A DNA stretch of 64,000 nucleotides from Paenibacillus camelliae (GCF_023715345.1 NZ_JAMBNY010000019.1:1-64000); one strand, 5' to 3'; numbered from the stretch's first letter, positions 38,153-51,900 are shown. Notes: a model not told the origin generated them from the sequence alone. Numbers and translations are program-made.

Positions 38153-39061
38153 CTAACTTACGCCTCCCTTCGAGGCAACTTTCTCAATGACCTCAGCAGC
38201 TCGTTTACGCGAAACACTTTTATCCTGAATCGCCGACCTTATCGTCGGAATAACGAGTGCACCTACAATAATAATAGCTGTAATCAGCTTCATATCCTGA
38301 GCATCCATACCTGGCACGCGAAGTGCTAGCGCATAGATCAGGCGATATGCAATGGCACCAAGCACGACAGCAAGTGTCGTGCGGAAAATTGAAGACTTAC
38401 CGAAGATGGCCTCACCAATAATGACAGATGCAAGTCCGATAACAATCATACCGACACCCATGTTGTTATTAGTTTGGTTTGTAGAAAACGCGATCAAACC
38501 ACCAGATGTTGCAACTAGTGCATTGGACAATGATACACCAATAATGGTTGTGCGATCAGTGTTTGCACCGAAGCTTTGAATCATTCGCTTGTTGTCTCCA
38601 GTAGCGCGCAGGCTTAGACCTACATTCGTTTTGAAGAATAGGTCAAGCAGCAGCTTCACACCAACCGCAATAATTAATCCAACGAGCAATACATTAGCAC
38701 CATCAAACAAGTTTGCTTCACCACGAAGTGAAACGTTAGGTTTACCCATAATTCTCAAGTTAATAGAATATAAAGCAATCATCATAATAATTCCGGATAA
38801 TAGCCCATTAATTTTACCCTTCGTATGAAGAAGTCCTGTCATAAGCCCTGCTAATGCTCCACCGATAAACGAACATATTAATGAAAGGACCGGTGGTGTA
38901 CCGTTAAGTGTCAAAACAGTAGCGATCGCCGCCCCTGTGGTAAAGCTTCCGTCAACGGTCAAATCGGGAAAATCAAGCACACGATAGGTGATATAAACAC
39001 CAAGTGCCATTAATGCATACAATAAACCGCTTTCTACTGCACCAAGCAAAGAAGTCAGCAC
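38153..39061 (-). CDS. ABC transporter permease (partner of COG2984-type binding protein)
   Basis: 302 residues, about eight to nine membrane helices, beginning MLTSLLGAVESGLLYALMALGVY, trimmed here, with VDGSFTTGAA and LRATGDN motifs characteristic of this permease family. GTG start after GGAGGTA. Forms an importer with the ATPase downstream and the lipoprotein upstream. Confidence 0.9.
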   Translation of the reverse strand: MLTSLLGAVESGLLYALMALGVYITYRVLDFPDLTVDGSFTTGAAIATVLTLNGTPPVLSLICSFIGGALAGLMTGLLHTKGKINGLLSGIIMMIALYSINLRIMGKPNVSLRGEANLFDGANVLLVGLIIAVGVKLLLDLFFKTNVGLSLRATGDNKRMIQSFGANTDRTTIIGVSLSNALVATSGGLIAFSTNQTNNNMGVGMIVIGLASVIIGEAIFGKSSIFRTTLAVVLGAIAYRLIYALALRVPGMDAQDMKLITAIIIVGALVIPTIRSAIQDKSVSRKRAAEVIEKVASKGGVS

Positions 39062-39116
39062 ATGTATCTACCTCCAATTCTACTTATGTTATTACTAGTT
39101 AGTTTTTCATGAAAAA

Positions 39117-39140
39117 AGGGATCAGCACATCCTGATCCCT
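39117..39140 (-). terminator. terminator/attenuator between binding protein and permease genes
   Basis: AGGGATCAG/CTGATCCCT stem followed by TTTTTT on the minus strand, inside the operon. Partial read-through would give more binding protein than membrane components. Confidence 0.8.
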
Positions 39141-39162
39141 GCAAATACTTGTAAGTTCTATA

Positions 39163-40203
39163 CTATTCAAGAATATTAGTTGCTGGGTCTTTTACGTAAG
39201 CTTTCATTTCATCTGTAACCGTAATGCCCATTTCTTCGGCAACACCTACGTTAAGAATAAAATCAAGATTTTCTGGTTTGCGGATATTCATATCCCCAGG
39301 ATTTTTACCGTCTTTTAAGATTTCAAGCAGCATTTCACCGACTTCATAGCCGTGATCATAATATTTAAAACCAACTGTTGCAAATGCGCCAGCCTCTACT
39401 GTGTCACGATCAGAAGTGAACAGCGGAAGATCATGCTTATGTGCAACATCTAGAATAATATCAATCGCTTCAACAACCGTATTATCTAGCGTTACATACA
39501 ATGCATCGACTTGACCAACAAGAGATTGAGCTGCTTGCGGAATGTCTGAGCTATTCGCGATCGCCGCTTCAATCAGCTCAATGTTATGCTCTGCTAAGCG
39601 TGCTTTCGCAGTATCCGCCATAACGACAGCATTAGGCTCACCTTTATTAATTACGATACCAACTTTCTTCACTTCAGTAAACTCAGCTGCAATGAAATCC
39701 ATCAATTGATGAATAGCATCAGGGTTAGAATCCGAAGCCCCTGTTACATTACTACCAGATGCCTCTAATGAAGGAACTAGTTTCGCATCAATTGGATCTG
39801 TTACCGCTGCAAATACAACCGGTGAATCTGTAATTTCATCTACAAGTGCAGATGCGCTTGGTGTTGCAATACCTACCGCTACATCTGGTTTTCCATCTTT
39901 AATCTTTTGCGAGATAGGCTGTAAGTTATTAAAGTCAGCCTGAGCGTTTTGATAGTCAATTTCAAGATTTTCGCCTTCTTTAATGCCGCCATCTGCTAAT
40001 GCTGCGATTATACCATCTTTAACAGCGTCTAGTGATGGATGCTCAACAAACTGCGAAATTGCTACTTTATACTTTTTACCCGAAGCCTCTTCCCCAGTAT
40101 TGCTGTTGCTGTTCTTATTTGTATTCGTATTGCCTTCCCCACAAGCTGTCATTAGCAGCATCATTGTTGCTAATAATGTAACAAATAAACTTTTCTTCTT
40201 CAT
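39163..40203 (-). CDS. ABC transporter substrate-binding lipoprotein (ABC_sub_bind family)
   Basis: 346 residues: lipoprotein signal with lipobox MTAC (Cys at about 21), an Asn/Thr/Ser linker, then a two-lobed binding domain (KVAISQFVEHPSLDAVKDG; VGIATPSASALVDEI; YVTLDNTVVEAIDII). The family is often labelled tryptophan/tyrosine binding, but the ligand is not certain. The start at 40203 follows GAGGGG. First gene of the three-gene operon. Confidence 0.9.
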   Translation of the reverse strand: MKKKSLFVTLLATMMLLMTACGEGNTNTNKNSNSNTGEEASGKKYKVAISQFVEHPSLDAVKDGIIAALADGGIKEGENLEIDYQNAQADFNNLQPISQKIKDGKPDVAVGIATPSASALVDEITDSPVVFAAVTDPIDAKLVPSLEASGSNVTGASDSNPDAIHQLMDFIAAEFTEVKKVGIVINKGEPNAVVMADTAKARLAEHNIELIEAAIANSSDIPQAAQSLVGQVDALYVTLDNTVVEAIDIILDVAHKHDLPLFTSDRDTVEAGAFATVGFKYYDHGYEVGEMLLEILKDGKNPGDMNIRKPENLDFILNVGVAEEMGITVTDEMKAYVKDPATNILE

Positions 40204-40247
40204 TAGTTGACCCCTCTCGAACAATATAGGATAAGCTACTTTACATC

Positions 40248-40276
40248 ATCTTAATATTAACGCAGTTTCGCGTCAA
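40248..40276 (-). promoter_or_regulatory. promoter of the substrate-binding-protein operon
   Basis: TTGACG (40271-40276) and TAAGAT (40248-40253), 17 bp apart, about 45 bp upstream of the lipoprotein start. Confidence 0.65.
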
Positions 40277-40315
40277 CACATTAAATTGATAAGGAAAATA
40301 TTTATGTATAATCAA

Positions 40316-40346
40316 TAAAAAAAGCTCCCAGTAAACTGGGAGCTTT
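40316..40346 (-). terminator. terminator of the str operon after tuf
   Basis: Perfect 12-bp stem AAAGCTCCCAGT/ACTGGGAGCTTT followed by TTTTTTA on the minus strand. Confidence 0.92.
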
Positions 40347-40369
40347 GAGCAGCTTATGCTGCGCAATTA

Positions 40370-41560
<1,191 letters not shown>

Positions 41561-41605
41561 TGAACTTAATCCTCCTCAATGTATCTTAATTTATATTTAT
41601 GTGTA

Positions 41606-41641
41606 GGCCGAGTTTAGACTATTTTATATCTAAATTCGGCC
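41606..41641 (-). other. stable hairpin between fusA and tuf
   Basis: GGCCGAGTTTAGA/TCTAAATTCGGCC, 13 bp with one mismatch and a 10-nt loop; no T-run follows on the minus strand, so it is more likely an mRNA processing or stability element than a terminator. Confidence 0.7.
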
Positions 41642-41658
41642 AAAATCAAATATTTGAA

Positions 41659-43737
41659 TTATTCGCCTTTATGCTTAGCAATAATTGCTTCAGCAATAGA
41701 TCTTGGAACCTCTTCGTAGTGAGAAAGCTCCATTGCGAACACACCGCGTCCTTGAGTACCGGAACGAAGAGTTGTGGAGTAACCAAACATCTCGGACAAA
41801 GGTACTTTAGCACGGATAATTTGAGCGCCTCCACGACTATCTGAACCTTCAATACGTCCACGACGAGAGCTGATCATACCCATTACATCACCGAAGTATT
41901 CTTCAGGAACTGTAACTTCAACCTTCATGATAGGCTCAAGAATAACCGGATTACATTTATCTTTAGCAGCTTTAAGCGCTAGAGAACCTGCAATTTTGAA
42001 CGCCATCTCAGAGGAGTCAACGTCATGGTATGAACCATCTACAACTGTTGCTTTAATATCAACAAGTGGATAGCCTGCAACCACACCATTTTTCATGGAT
42101 TCTTCGATACCAGCTTGGATCGGAGCGATGTATTCACGAGGAATCGCACCACCGACGATTTTGCTTTCGAATACGAATCCACTACCTGCCTCAAGTGGTT
42201 CAAATTCAACCCAGCAATGACCGAATTGACCTTTACCACCAGACTGACGAACGAACTTACCTTCAACCTTCGCAGCAGCGCGGAATGTTTCACGGTAAGC
42301 AACCTGTGGAGCACCAACATTTGTTTCTACCTTAAACTCACGACGCATACGGTCTACAAGAACGTCTAGGTGAAGCTCACCCATACCAGCGATAATTGTT
42401 TGACCAGTTTCTTCGTCAGTGTAAGCGCGGAAAGTTGGATCCTCTTCAGCAAGTTTAGAAATCGCAACACCAAGTTTATCTTGGTCAGCCTTTGTTTTAG
42501 GCTCAATTGCGATCTGAATTACTGGGTCAGGGAAGTTCATGGATTCAAGAATAACTGCATTCTTCTCATCACATAGTGTATCCCCTGTTGTTGTATCTTT
42601 CAAGCCTACAGCAGCAGCGATATCACCAGAGAATACCTCTTGGATTTCCTCACGGTGGTTCGCATGCATTTGCAAGATACGACCGATACGCTCACGTTTA
42701 CCTTTTGTAGAGTTCAATACGTAAGAACCGGATGTAAGAACACCAGAGTATACGCGGAAGAACGTCAAACGGCCAACATAAGGGTCAGTCATAATTTTGA
42801 AAGCTAGCGCTGAGAATGGCTCACTATCAGAAGAAGGACGAGACGTTTCAGTACCATCTTCAAGTGTACCTTTGATTGCAGGGATATCAACCGGTGAAGG
42901 TAGATATGCTACAACCGCATCTAGCATTGGTTGAACCCCTTTGTTACGGTATGAAGAACCAGCAACAACAGGGAATATTTTAGTTTCAGTTACGCCTTTA
43001 CGAAGAGCGGCTTTGATTTCTGGAATAGAAATCTCTTCACCTTCAAGATATTTCATCATTAGATCTTCGTCAAGTTCTGCAACTTTTTCAATAAGCTCAT
43101 TGCGAAGCTCTTCAACTTGATCAGCATACTCAGCAGGTACTTCACCAGCAACTGCATCAGTACCTTTATCATCGTTGTACGTGTAAGCTACACGATCAAT
43201 GATGTCGATTACGCCGATAAAGTCAGATTCAGCACCCATTGGTACTTGAATCGCAACCGCATTAGCCTGTAGACGATCACGCATATCCTTGACTACGTTC
43301 AAGAAATCTGCACCGATAATATCCATTTTGTTAACATACGCAATACGAGGTACGTTGTATTTATCAGCTTGACGCCATACAGTTTCAGATTGCGGCTCAA
43401 CGCCTTCTTTTGCACTAAATACGCCTACAGCCCCGTCCAATACGCGTAGGGAACGTTCAACTTCAACTGTGAAGTCTACGTGACCTGGAGTATCAATGAT
43501 GTTGATGCGGTGACCTTTCCATTGAGCTGTTGTCGCAGCAGATGTGATTGTGATACCACGCTCTTGCTCTTGCTCCATCCAGTCCATTGTAGCAGTACCT
43601 TCATGAGTTTCACCGATCTTGTGATTACGACCAGTGAAGAAAAGGATACGCTCGGTAGTAGTCGTTTTACCCGCATCGATATGCGCCATGATACCGATGT
43701 TACGTGTATTTTCCAAGGAGAATTCTCTTTTACCCAC
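41659..43737 (-). CDS. fusA: elongation factor G
   Basis: 692 residues: G1 [20 protein letters not shown] switch, G3 [10 protein letters not shown]4 NKMD, then domains II-V ending ETIAKHKG-like IIAKHKGE. Catalyses translocation and ribosome recycling. Preceded by AAAGGAG, 30 bp after rpsG. Confidence 0.99.
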   Translation of the reverse strand: MGKREFSLENTRNIGIMAHIDAGKTTTTERILFFTGRNHKIGETHEGTATMDWMEQEQERGITITSAATTAQWKGHRINIIDTPGHVDFTVEVERSLRVLDGAVGVFSAKEGVEPQSETVWRQADKYNVPRIAYVNKMDIIGADFLNVVKDMRDRLQANAVAIQVPMGAESDFIGVIDIIDRVAYTYNDDKGTDAVAGEVPAEYADQVEELRNELIEKVAELDEDLMMKYLEGEEISIPEIKAALRKGVTETKIFPVVAGSSYRNKGVQPMLDAVVAYLPSPVDIPAIKGTLEDGTETSRPSSDSEPFSALAFKIMTDPYVGRLTFFRVYSGVLTSGSYVLNSTKGKRERIGRILQMHANHREEIQEVFSGDIAAAVGLKDTTTGDTLCDEKNAVILESMNFPDPVIQIAIEPKTKADQDKLGVAISKLAEEDPTFRAYTDEETGQTIIAGMGELHLDVLVDRMRREFKVETNVGAPQVAYRETFRAAAKVEGKFVRQSGGKGQFGHCWVEFEPLEAGSGFVFESKIVGGAIPREYIAPIQAGIEESMKNGVVAGYPLVDIKATVVDGSYHDVDSSEMAFKIAGSLALKAAKDKCNPVILEPIMKVEVTVPEEYFGDVMGMISSRRGRIEGSDSRGGAQIIRAKVPLSEMFGYSTTLRSGTQGRGVFAMELSHYEEVPRSIAEAIIAKHKGE

Positions 43738-43767
43738 AGTGATTTTCTCCTTTCAATTCTCTTAATT

Positions 43768-44238
43768 CTACCAGCGGTAGTGTGCGAATGCTTTGTTAGC
43801 TTCCGCCATTTTGTGAGTGTCTTCACGTTTTTTCACAGATGCACCAGTGTTATTGGAAGCATCGATGATTTCTGCAGCAAGACGCTCTTCCATCGTTTTC
43901 TCACCGCGGTTGCGGGAGTAGTTAACCAACCAGCGAAGTGCTAGTGCCGTACGGCGTTCTGGTTTAACTTCGATAGGTACTTGATAGTTCGCACCACCTA
44001 CACGACGAGCTTTAACTTCAAGTACAGGCATGATGTTCTTCATAGCTGCTTCAAAAACTTCCATTGGATCATTTCCAGTACGTTCTTGAACCAATTTGAA
44101 TGCATCATACAAAATTGTTTGCGCAACGCCTCTTTTACCGTCGATCATAATACGGTTAATCAAGCGTGTTACCAGTTTAGAGTTATACAACGGATCTGGT
44201 AGCACATCGCGTTTAGTAACAGGACCTTTGCGTGGCAT
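43768..44238 (-). CDS. rpsG: 30S ribosomal protein S7
   Basis: 156 residues, [20 protein letters not shown] at the start and the [14 protein letters not shown]-terminus. Organises the 3' domain of 16S rRNA; in Proteobacteria S7 represses its own operon. AAAGGGGG precedes the ATG. Confidence 0.98.
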   Translation of the reverse strand: MPRKGPVTKRDVLPDPLYNSKLVTRLINRIMIDGKRGVAQTILYDAFKLVQERTGNDPMEVFEAAMKNIMPVLEVKARRVGGANYQVPIEVKPERRTALALRWLVNYSRNRGEKTMEERLAAEIIDASNNTGASVKKREDTHKMAEANKAFAHYRW

Positions 44239-44314
44239 TTAGAAGTCCCCCTTTCATCAATATTGTTATTAGTTGTTGGTTGTTGGTTTGACGTTGCTCT
44301 TTATGAGCGTACGA

Positions 44315-44734
44315 TTATTTTTTAGCTTTAGGACGTTTCGTACCGTATTTAGAACGAGCTTGCATACGGTTGTTCACACCTGCAGTATCTAGCGCACCAC
44401 GAACGATGTGGTAACGTACCCCCGGTAAGTCCTTAACACGGCCACCACGGATTAGTACTACACTGTGCTCTTGAAGGTTATGACCGATACCTGGAATGTA
44501 CGCAGTAACCTCTACACGGTTAGTTAGACGTACACGGGCATATTTACGAAGCGCGGAGTTCGGCTTCTTCGGAGTCATTGTACCTACACGAGTACAAACA
44601 CCACGTTTTTGTGGAGAGTTAAGCTCAGTAATCTCACGTTTCAACGCGTTATAACCTCTATGCAAAGCTGGAGATTTAGATTTCACTACTTTCGCTTGAC
44701 GTCCTTTACGAACTAGCTGGTTAATTGTTGGCAA
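44315..44734 (-). CDS. rpsL: 30S ribosomal protein S12
   Basis: 139 residues starting at TTG 44734 (reads [12 protein letters not shown]), placed by AAGGGGGTGG 5-8 nt upstream; a GTG three codons earlier overlaps that site. The decoding-centre loop [11 protein letters not shown] is wild type (streptomycin-sensitive form). First gene of the str operon. The L7Ae-like gene normally found just upstream is absent. Confidence 0.97.
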   Translation of the reverse strand: MPTINQLVRKGRQAKVVKSKSPALHRGYNALKREITELNSPQKRGVCTRVGTMTPKKPNSALRKYARVRLTNRVEVTAYIPGIGHNLQEHSVVLIRGGRVKDLPGVRYHIVRGALDTAGVNNRMQARSKYGTKRPKAKK

Positions 44735-44867
44735 TTGTGCCACCCCCTTCCCATAATTATGTCATTTATGTTGGTAGACATTTCACCCTAAATTCAAGCC
44801 CACAGATCCAGGCGAATCATAATTTTGCGTAAGAATTCTTAAGCCTGATTCCTAGGCGCACTCAGAT

Positions 44868-44897
44868 ATAATATCATTTGCGGGTAGAGTGTGTCAA
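44868..44897 (-). promoter_or_regulatory. str-operon promoter
   Basis: TTGACA (44892-44897) and TATTAT (44868-44873), 18 bp apart. The roughly 125-nt leader contains a 12-bp palindrome TAAGAATTCTTA (44830-44841). Confidence 0.8.
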
Positions 44898-45140
44898 GTT
44901 ATCTTTGTTGCTTTCTGAAACATTTTTTTCGAATGTACTCAATAGCTGTAAAGCATATGATATCCCTTGTTAGGATCGCTTCGACTCGAGCTTCACACAC
45001 ATATTATAACGCTTAATACTTGAAGCTTGTACCAACATTTACTCCGTTATACTCATATTTACAAACTCTTTATTTCTACACGTTTGTTTAGACAAATTCT
45101 TCATTACCTCTGGATACGAATATGAGAAGCCTTAAATAAA
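44898..45140. other. gene-free gap between the str promoter and the rpoC terminator
   Basis: AT-rich, 243 bp, no open frame with a credible ribosome binding site and no recognisable remnant of an L7Ae-type gene on the minus strand. Confidence 0.6.
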
Positions 45141-45185
45141 AAAACGACAAATCTCGCACCACTAAGGCTTGAAATTTGTCGTTTT
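45141..45185 (-). terminator. terminator of the rpoB-rpoC operon
   Basis: 12-bp stem AAAACGACAAAT/ATTTGTCGTTTT, 21-nt loop, followed by TTTTTTTATTT on the minus strand. Confidence 0.88.
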
Positions 45186-45199
45186 AATTTATATCCAAG

Positions 45200-48100
45200 T
45201 TACTCGACAGCTAATGCTTCTTGCTGTTCGTCAGTATTTTGATCTGAGTCGTTCGCGTCTTCCATCCCTTGGAAACGAATATTGCGATAGCGCTGCATAC
45301 CTGTACCTGCAGGGATCAGCTTACCGATAATAACGTTCTCCTTAAGACCAAGAAGCTGGTCAACCTTACCTTTGATCGCTGCATCTGTAAGGACACGAGT
45401 AGTCTCCTGGAACGATGCTGCAGATAGGAAGGAATCTGTTTCAAGTGATGCTTTCGTAATACCTAATAGCACTGGCTTAGCGATAGCCGGCTCTTTACCT
45501 GCAAGAATCGCTTCCAGATTCGCACTTTCGTATTCGTGCATGTCAACGAAGGAACCTGGCAATAGGCTCGTATCTCCAGACAAGACGATACGGATTTTAC
45601 GAAGCATTTGCTTGATCATTACTTCAACGTGCTTATCGTTAATTTCTACCCCTTGGTTACGGTAAACGCGTTGTACTTCTTGAAGGATGTAGTTTTGAAC
45701 ACCACGAACCCCTTTAATGCGAAGCATTTCTTTAGGGTCGATGGAACCGTCAGTTAACTCATCCCCAGCTTCAATATGCTGGCCTTCTGTGACACGGATA
45801 CGAGAACCATAGGTTACCGCATATTCTTTCGATTCTGCTTCACCTTGGATTTCGATTACACGGCGATCTTTCGCTTCGTGAATTTTCTTCACGACACCAT
45901 CAAGCTCAGAGATAATCGCTTGACCTTTCGGATTACGCGCCTCGAAAAGCTCCTGGATACGCGGTAGACCCTGTGTAATATCGTCTCCGGCTACGCCCCC
46001 TGTATGGAACGTACGCATCGTCAGCTGTGTACCCGGCTCACCGATGGATTGAGCAGCGATAATACCAACCGCTTCACCAATCTCAACATGCTTACCTGTA
46101 GCCAAGTTACGGCCATAGCACACTTTACATACACCGTGACGAGCACGGCAGCTAAGAACAGAGCGGATTTGCAGCTTTTCTACACCTGCAGCAACAATTT
46201 CCTCCGCTTTATCTGCATCGATTAGTTCATTGCGATTAACAAGAACCTCTCCTGTTTGTGGATGACGAACAGTTTCGAAGGAATAACGACCTTCGATACG
46301 GTCGAATAGATCCTCGATAACCTCTTTACCGTCTTGGATTTTGCTAACGGTAAAGCCTTTATCTGTGCCGCAATCCTCTTCACGAACGATTACGTCCTGA
46401 GCAACGTCAACAAGACGACGAGTCAAGTAACCAGAATCGGCTGTACGTAGTGCTGTATCGGCAAGACCTTTACGCGCACCATGCGTCGAGATAAAGTACT
46501 CTAGGACTGTAAGACCTTCACGGAAGTTAGATTTGATCGGCAACTCGATAATACGACCAGACGGGTTGGCCATCAAACCACGCATACCGCCAAGCTGTGT
46601 AATCTGAGATTTGTTACCGCGGGCTTTAGAGTCAACCATAAGCATAATGTTGTTGTAGCGATCCATCGATCTCATCAGGATATCTGTAACATCATCCTTA
46701 CATTTACTCCAAATGCTAATAATACGGTCATAGCGCTCCTCGTTCGTAATCAAACCACGACGGTATTGATTCATCACGACTTGAACTTTTTCCTCAGATG
46801 CACGCATAATTTCTTTCTTCTCTTCTGGGATGATAACGTCGGCAACACCGATCGTAATACCAGCCTTTGTAGAGTAAGTGAAACCAAGCTGCTTGATCTC
46901 GTCAAGGATAACCGAAGTTTTCGTAGTGTGATATTTACGGAAGCATTCCGCAATAATGGAGCCTAGGTAATCCTTACCAACAGCTGGAGCGATTGGCAAT
47001 TCATTAAGCACCGATAACAAATCTACACCTTTATCGAAAACGAAGTATTTATCAGGAATTCCGTTAATCAAGTTAGATTTAGTAGCCTCATTGATATACG
47101 GGAATTCAGAAGGGAAAATTTCATTGAAAATGACTTTTCCGACCGTTGTACAAAGCAATGCATTGTTTTGCTTTTCAGTAAAGCTTGATTTGTTCAATAC
47201 TTTTGCTGGAATAACAATACGAGCATGAAGAGAAACGATACCGCGTTGGTATGCAGATACAGCTTCGTTTACCGTAGCAAAGATCGAACCGCTACCCTTC
47301 GCTTCATTATTATCCATAGTCAAATAGTAAGAACCAAGAACCATATCCTGAGACGGAGTAACAACAGGTTTACCGTCTTTAGGGTTCAAGATGTTACCAG
47401 ACGCAAGCATTAGCATACGCGCCTCTGCTTGTGCTTCAGCAGACAATGGAACGTGGACGGCCATTTGGTCACCGTCAAAGTCCGCGTTGTACGCTGTACA
47501 TACTAGTGGATGAAGCTTAATCGCGCGGCCTTCAACAAGAATCGGCTCGAACGCTTGAATCCCTAGTCTGTGCAATGTAGGGGCACGGTTAAGCAGAACT
47601 GGATGCTCCTTGATTACTTCCTCAAGCACATCCCATACCTCTGGACTAACGCGCTCTACTTTGCGTTTTGCGCTTTTAATGTTATGCGCAAGACCTTTAT
47701 TCACAAGCTCTTTCATGACGAATGGCTTAAACAGCTCAAGCGCCATTTCTTTAGGCAAACCGCATTGGTACATTTTCAAGTTAGGACCTACAACGATAAC
47801 GGAACGACCAGAGTAGTCAACACGTTTACCTAGTAGGTTCTGACGGAAACGACCTTGCTTACCTTTAAGCATATGAGAAAGTGATTTCAATGGACGGTTA
47901 CCAGGTCCAGTAACTGGACGACCACGACGACCATTGTCAATCAACGCATCCACTGCTTCTTGAAGCATGCGTTTTTCATTTTGTACGATAATGTCTGGAG
48001 CACCAAGATCTAATAGACGTTTCAAGCGGTTATTACGGTTAATAACACGACGGTAAAGATCGTTTAGATCCGATGTAGCGAAGCGTCCACCATCCAATTG

Positions 48101-48826
48101 AACCATTGGACGAAGCTCCGGTGGAATGACAGGAAGTACATCCATAATCATCCACTCTGGGTTGTTGCCAGAGTTACGGAATGCTTCAACGACCTCTAGA
48201 CGTTTGATCGCACGGTTACGACGTTGTCCTTGTGCTGTGCGAAGCTCTTCCTTCAATGTTTCGAGCTCGCGTTCAAGATCGATATCTTGAAGCAATTTTT
48301 TAACAGCTTCAGCACCCATTCCTGCTTGGAAGCCGTAGCCATATTTTTCACGATAGCTACGATATTCCTTCTCGGATAGTAGCTGTTTTTTCTCCAGTGG
48401 AGTTTCACCTGGATCTGTTACAACATAGGATGCAAAATAGATGATCTCTTCAAGAGAACGAGGAGACATGTCTAGTGCAAGACCCATGCGGCTTGGAATA
48501 CCTTTGAAGTACCAAATATGAGATACAGGAGCAGCAAGCTCAATGTGACCCATACGCTCACGACGCACTTTTGCGCGTGTTACTTCAACACCACAACGAT
48601 CACACACTACACCTTTGTAGCGTACACGTTTATATTTACCACAATGACATTCCCAGTCCTTAGTTGGTCCGAAAATCTTTTCACAGAAAAGACCTTCCTT
48701 TTCCGGTTTTAAAGTTCTGTAATTGATGGTTTCCGGTTTCTTAACCTCTCCGCGGGACCATGAGCGAATCTTGTCTGGCGATGCCAAACCAATTTTCATA
48801 TACTCGAAGTTGTTCACGTCCAACAA
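45200..48826 (-). CDS. rpoC: RNA polymerase beta' subunit
   Basis: 1208 residues. N-terminal zinc ribbon [20 protein letters not shown] (about 60-80), active-site Mg loop [13 protein letters not shown] (about 445), trigger-loop region [11 protein letters not shown], and the second zinc site [15 protein letters not shown]. The start is TTG at 48826, 7 nt after AAGGAGGG, giving MLDVNNFEY as in other Firmicutes; an upstream in-frame ATG overlaps the site. It lies 101 bp after rpoB. Confidence 0.97.
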   Translation of the reverse strand: MLDVNNFEYMKIGLASPDKIRSWSRGEVKKPETINYRTLKPEKEGLFCEKIFGPTKDWECHCGKYKRVRYKGVVCDRCGVEVTRAKVRRERMGHIELAAPVSHIWYFKGIPSRMGLALDMSPRSLEEIIYFASYVVTDPGETPLEKKQLLSEKEYRSYREKYGYGFQAGMGAEAVKKLLQDIDLERELETLKEELRTAQGQRRNRAIKRLEVVEAFRNSGNNPEWMIMDVLPVIPPELRPMVQLDGGRFATSDLNDLYRRVINRNNRLKRLLDLGAPDIIVQNEKRMLQEAVDALIDNGRRGRPVTGPGNRPLKSLSHMLKGKQGRFRQNLLGKRVDYSGRSVIVVGPNLKMYQCGLPKEMALELFKPFVMKELVNKGLAHNIKSAKRKVERVSPEVWDVLEEVIKEHPVLLNRAPTLHRLGIQAFEPILVEGRAIKLHPLVCTAYNADFDGDQMAVHVPLSAEAQAEARMLMLASGNILNPKDGKPVVTPSQDMVLGSYYLTMDNNEAKGSGSIFATVNEAVSAYQRGIVSLHARIVIPAKVLNKSSFTEKQNNALLCTTVGKVIFNEIFPSEFPYINEATKSNLINGIPDKYFVFDKGVDLLSVLNELPIAPAVGKDYLGSIIAECFRKYHTTKTSVILDEIKQLGFTYSTKAGITIGVADVIIPEEKKEIMRASEEKVQVVMNQYRRGLITNEERYDRIISIWSKCKDDVTDILMRSMDRYNNIMLMVDSKARGNKSQITQLGGMRGLMANPSGRIIELPIKSNFREGLTVLEYFISTHGARKGLADTALRTADSGYLTRRLVDVAQDVIVREEDCGTDKGFTVSKIQDGKEVIEDLFDRIEGRYSFETVRHPQTGEVLVNRNELIDADKAEEIVAAGVEKLQIRSVLSCRARHGVCKVCYGRNLATGKHVEIGEAVGIIAAQSIGEPGTQLTMRTFHTGGVAGDDITQGLPRIQELFEARNPKGQAIISELDGVVKKIHEAKDRRVIEIQGEAESKEYAVTYGSRIRVTEGQHIEAGDELTDGSIDPKEMLRIKGVRGVQNYILQEVQRVYRNQGVEINDKHVEVMIKQMLRKIRIVLSGDTSLLPGSFVDMHEYESANLEAILAGKEPAIAKPVLLGITKASLETDSFLSAASFQETTRVLTDAAIKGKVDQLLGLKENVIIGKLIPAGTGMQRYRNIRFQGMEDANDSDQNTDEQQEALAVE

Positions 48827-48927
48827 GGAGCAACCCTCCTTCGTCATGTATGACTATGTCTTAATGAAGCATCGAACTTCAATCAGTGCGCACACCGACT
48901 GAAGCTCTTCTGCTTACGTTATACCTT

Positions 48928-51900
48928 TTATGCTAGATCATCCATATCTTCTTCTTGTTCGCTAAATCCAGCAGCTTCGAGCTCGGAAGCACCGACGCTG
49001 ACAGGAGCTCTTTCGAAGTTATCGACTTCATCGAGGTTTAGCTTTTCGCTTGTTCCATCATCCTCGTCGTCGATTTCCTTCATTTCGATTTCCTCTTCGT
49101 CCTCTGTCAGGATCTTCACGTCCATACCTAAGCTTTGAAGCTCCTTAATCAATACTTTGAATGACTCAGGAACACCTGGTTCAGGAACATTTTCACCTTT
49201 AACGATCGATTCATACGTTTTTACACGACCGACAACGTCATCGGATTTAACGGTAAGAATTTCTTGTAGTGTATAGGCTGCACCATATGCTTCAAGCGCC
49301 CATACCTCCATCTCACCGAAGCGCTGACCACCGAATTGTGCTTTACCACCAAGCGGCTGCTGTGTAACAAGTGAGTAAGGTCCTGTTGAACGAGCATGGA
49401 TTTTGTCTTCTACCATGTGCGCTAGCTTAATCATATACATGACACCAACGGTTACTTCGCGCTCAAACTCTTCACCTGTACGGCCATCAAATAGCTTCGT
49501 CTTACCATTACGCTGCATACCTGCTTCTTCCATCGTGTCGAATACATCTTCCTCATTCGCACCATCGAATACTGGGGTAGCTGCATGAATGTTAAGGTAT
49601 TTACAAGCCATGCCCAAGTGTACCTCAAGAGCCTGACCGATGTTCATACGAGACGGTACCCCTAGTGGGTTAAGAACAACCTCTACTGGTGTTCCATCTG
49701 GTAGGAATGGCATATCCTCTTCTGGCATAATACGTGCGATGACACCCTTGTTACCGTGACGTCCCGCCATCTTATCCCCTTCAGAGATTTTACGTTTTTG
49801 TGCAATATATACACGTACAAGGTGATTCACTCCAGGAGGAAGCTCATCGCCATTCTCACGAGTAAATACTTTCACATCGACAACGATACCTGTTGTACCG
49901 TGCGGTACACGTAGGGACGTATCACGAACCTCGCGTGCCTTCTCGCCAAAGATCGCATGAAGTAGACGTTCTTCAGCAGTAAGCTCCGTTACACCCTTAG
50001 GTGTCACTTTACCTACAAGAATATCTCCAGAGTTAATCTCTGCTCCGACACGAATAATTCCACGCTCATCAAGGTTGCGAAGCGCTTCTTCACCTACGTT
50101 CGGAATATCGCGAGTAATTTCCTCTGGTCCTAGCTTCGTATCACGAGCTTCGGATTCATACTCTTCAATATGGATAGATGTGTACACATCTTCTTTAACT
50201 AGCTTCTCGCTTAGCAAGATCGCATCCTCATAGTTGTAGCCTTCCCAAGTCATGAAGGCAACGACTACGTTGCGACCTAATGCCAATTCACCGTTCTCTG
50301 TTGATGGGCCATCCGCCATGATATCGCCTTTTTTAATGACGTCACCTTTGCGAACAAGAGGGCGTTGGTTAATACATGTACCTTGGTTAGAACGCATAAA
50401 CTTATGAAGCTTATGTCTAATAAGGTCACCTTGTACTTCCTTGCCGTCAACGATCTCAACGCGGCGCAGCAAGATTTCATTTGCCGATACGCGTTCAACG
50501 ACACCATCGTATTTAGAAACGATACATACACCAGAATCCTTCGCAGCTTTATGCTCCATACCTGTACCTACAAAAGGAGCTTTCGGTATAAGCAATGGTA
50601 CCGCCTGACGCTGCATGTTCGATCCCATAAGCGCACGGTTGGAGTCATCATTCTCAAGGAACGGAATTAGCGCCGTTGCCACAGATACAACCTGCTTAGG
50701 AGATACGTCCATATAGTCAACGCGAGAACTTGGCATAGTCAAGATATTATCTGCCTGCTTATTAAAACGTACAATCGTTTCTTTCTCAGCGAACTTGTTC
50801 TCTTCCGTTAGAGGAGCATTCGCTTGCGCAACGATATAGTTGTACTCTTCATCCGCAGTCATATACGTTACTTTATCTGTAACAACACCTGTCTCAGGAT
50901 CAACCCAACGATACGGAGCTTCGATAAAGCCGTACTCGTTAATACGTGCATACGTAGACAAGGAGTTGATCAAACCGATGTTCGGTCCCTCTGGCGTCTC
51001 GATCGGACACATACGACCATAGTGAGAGTTATGAACGTCACGCACCTCGAAGCCCGCGCGCTCACGCGTCAAACCACCAGGTCCTAGTGCAGACAAACGA
51101 CGCTTATGCGTTAGTTCAGCCAGTGGGTTCGTTTGGTCCATAAACTGTGATAGCTGGGAGGATCCGAAGAACTCCTTAATGGATGCAATCACTGGACGAA
51201 TATTAATTAGAGCCTGAGGCGTAATAGCATTCGCATCCTGAATGGACATTCTCTCACGAACAACACGTTCCATACGAGAAAGACCAATACGGAATTGGTT
51301 TTGCAGTAGCTCACCAACTGAACGCAAACGACGATTACCCAAGTGGTCAATATCATCTACGTCACCTACGCCATGAAGCAAGTTCAAGAAGTAGTTGATT
51401 GAAGCGATAATATCTGCAGGCGTAATATGCTTAACAGATTTATCGATAATGCCATTTGCGATAATTTTAATTACTTTGCTTTCATCAAGCGGCGAGTACA
51501 CGCTGATCGTTTGCAGCGGAATGTCATGTGCATCAAGCACACCATTCGCTACTCCATATGTTTTGAAGCCAATATCTGATTCTAGACGATCTAGAATTTG
51601 ATCAAGCAAGCGTCGATCAATAACTTGGCCTTTTTCAGCAACAATCTCACCAGTCGATGCATCAATCAGATCCTCTGCAAGGCGCTGATTGAACAGACGG
51701 TTTTTGATATGAAGCTTTTTGTTAATTTTATAACGACCAACATTCGCTAAATCATAGCGTTTTGGGTCAAAGAAGCGAGCTACTAGCAAGCTTTTTGCGT
51801 TATCCAATGTTGGTGGTTCACCTGGACGCAGGCGCTCATAAATTTCAATGAGTGCTTTTTCTGTAGAGTCCGTGCTGTCTTTATCAAGCGTATTAGAGAT

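Noticed and set aside
50277..50531. Several 60-100-residue open frames on the opposite or shifted strand within rpoB, rpoC, fusA and ribosomal genes
   Set aside because: They overlap essential genes in full, lack ribosome binding sites and have compositions expected of shadow frames.
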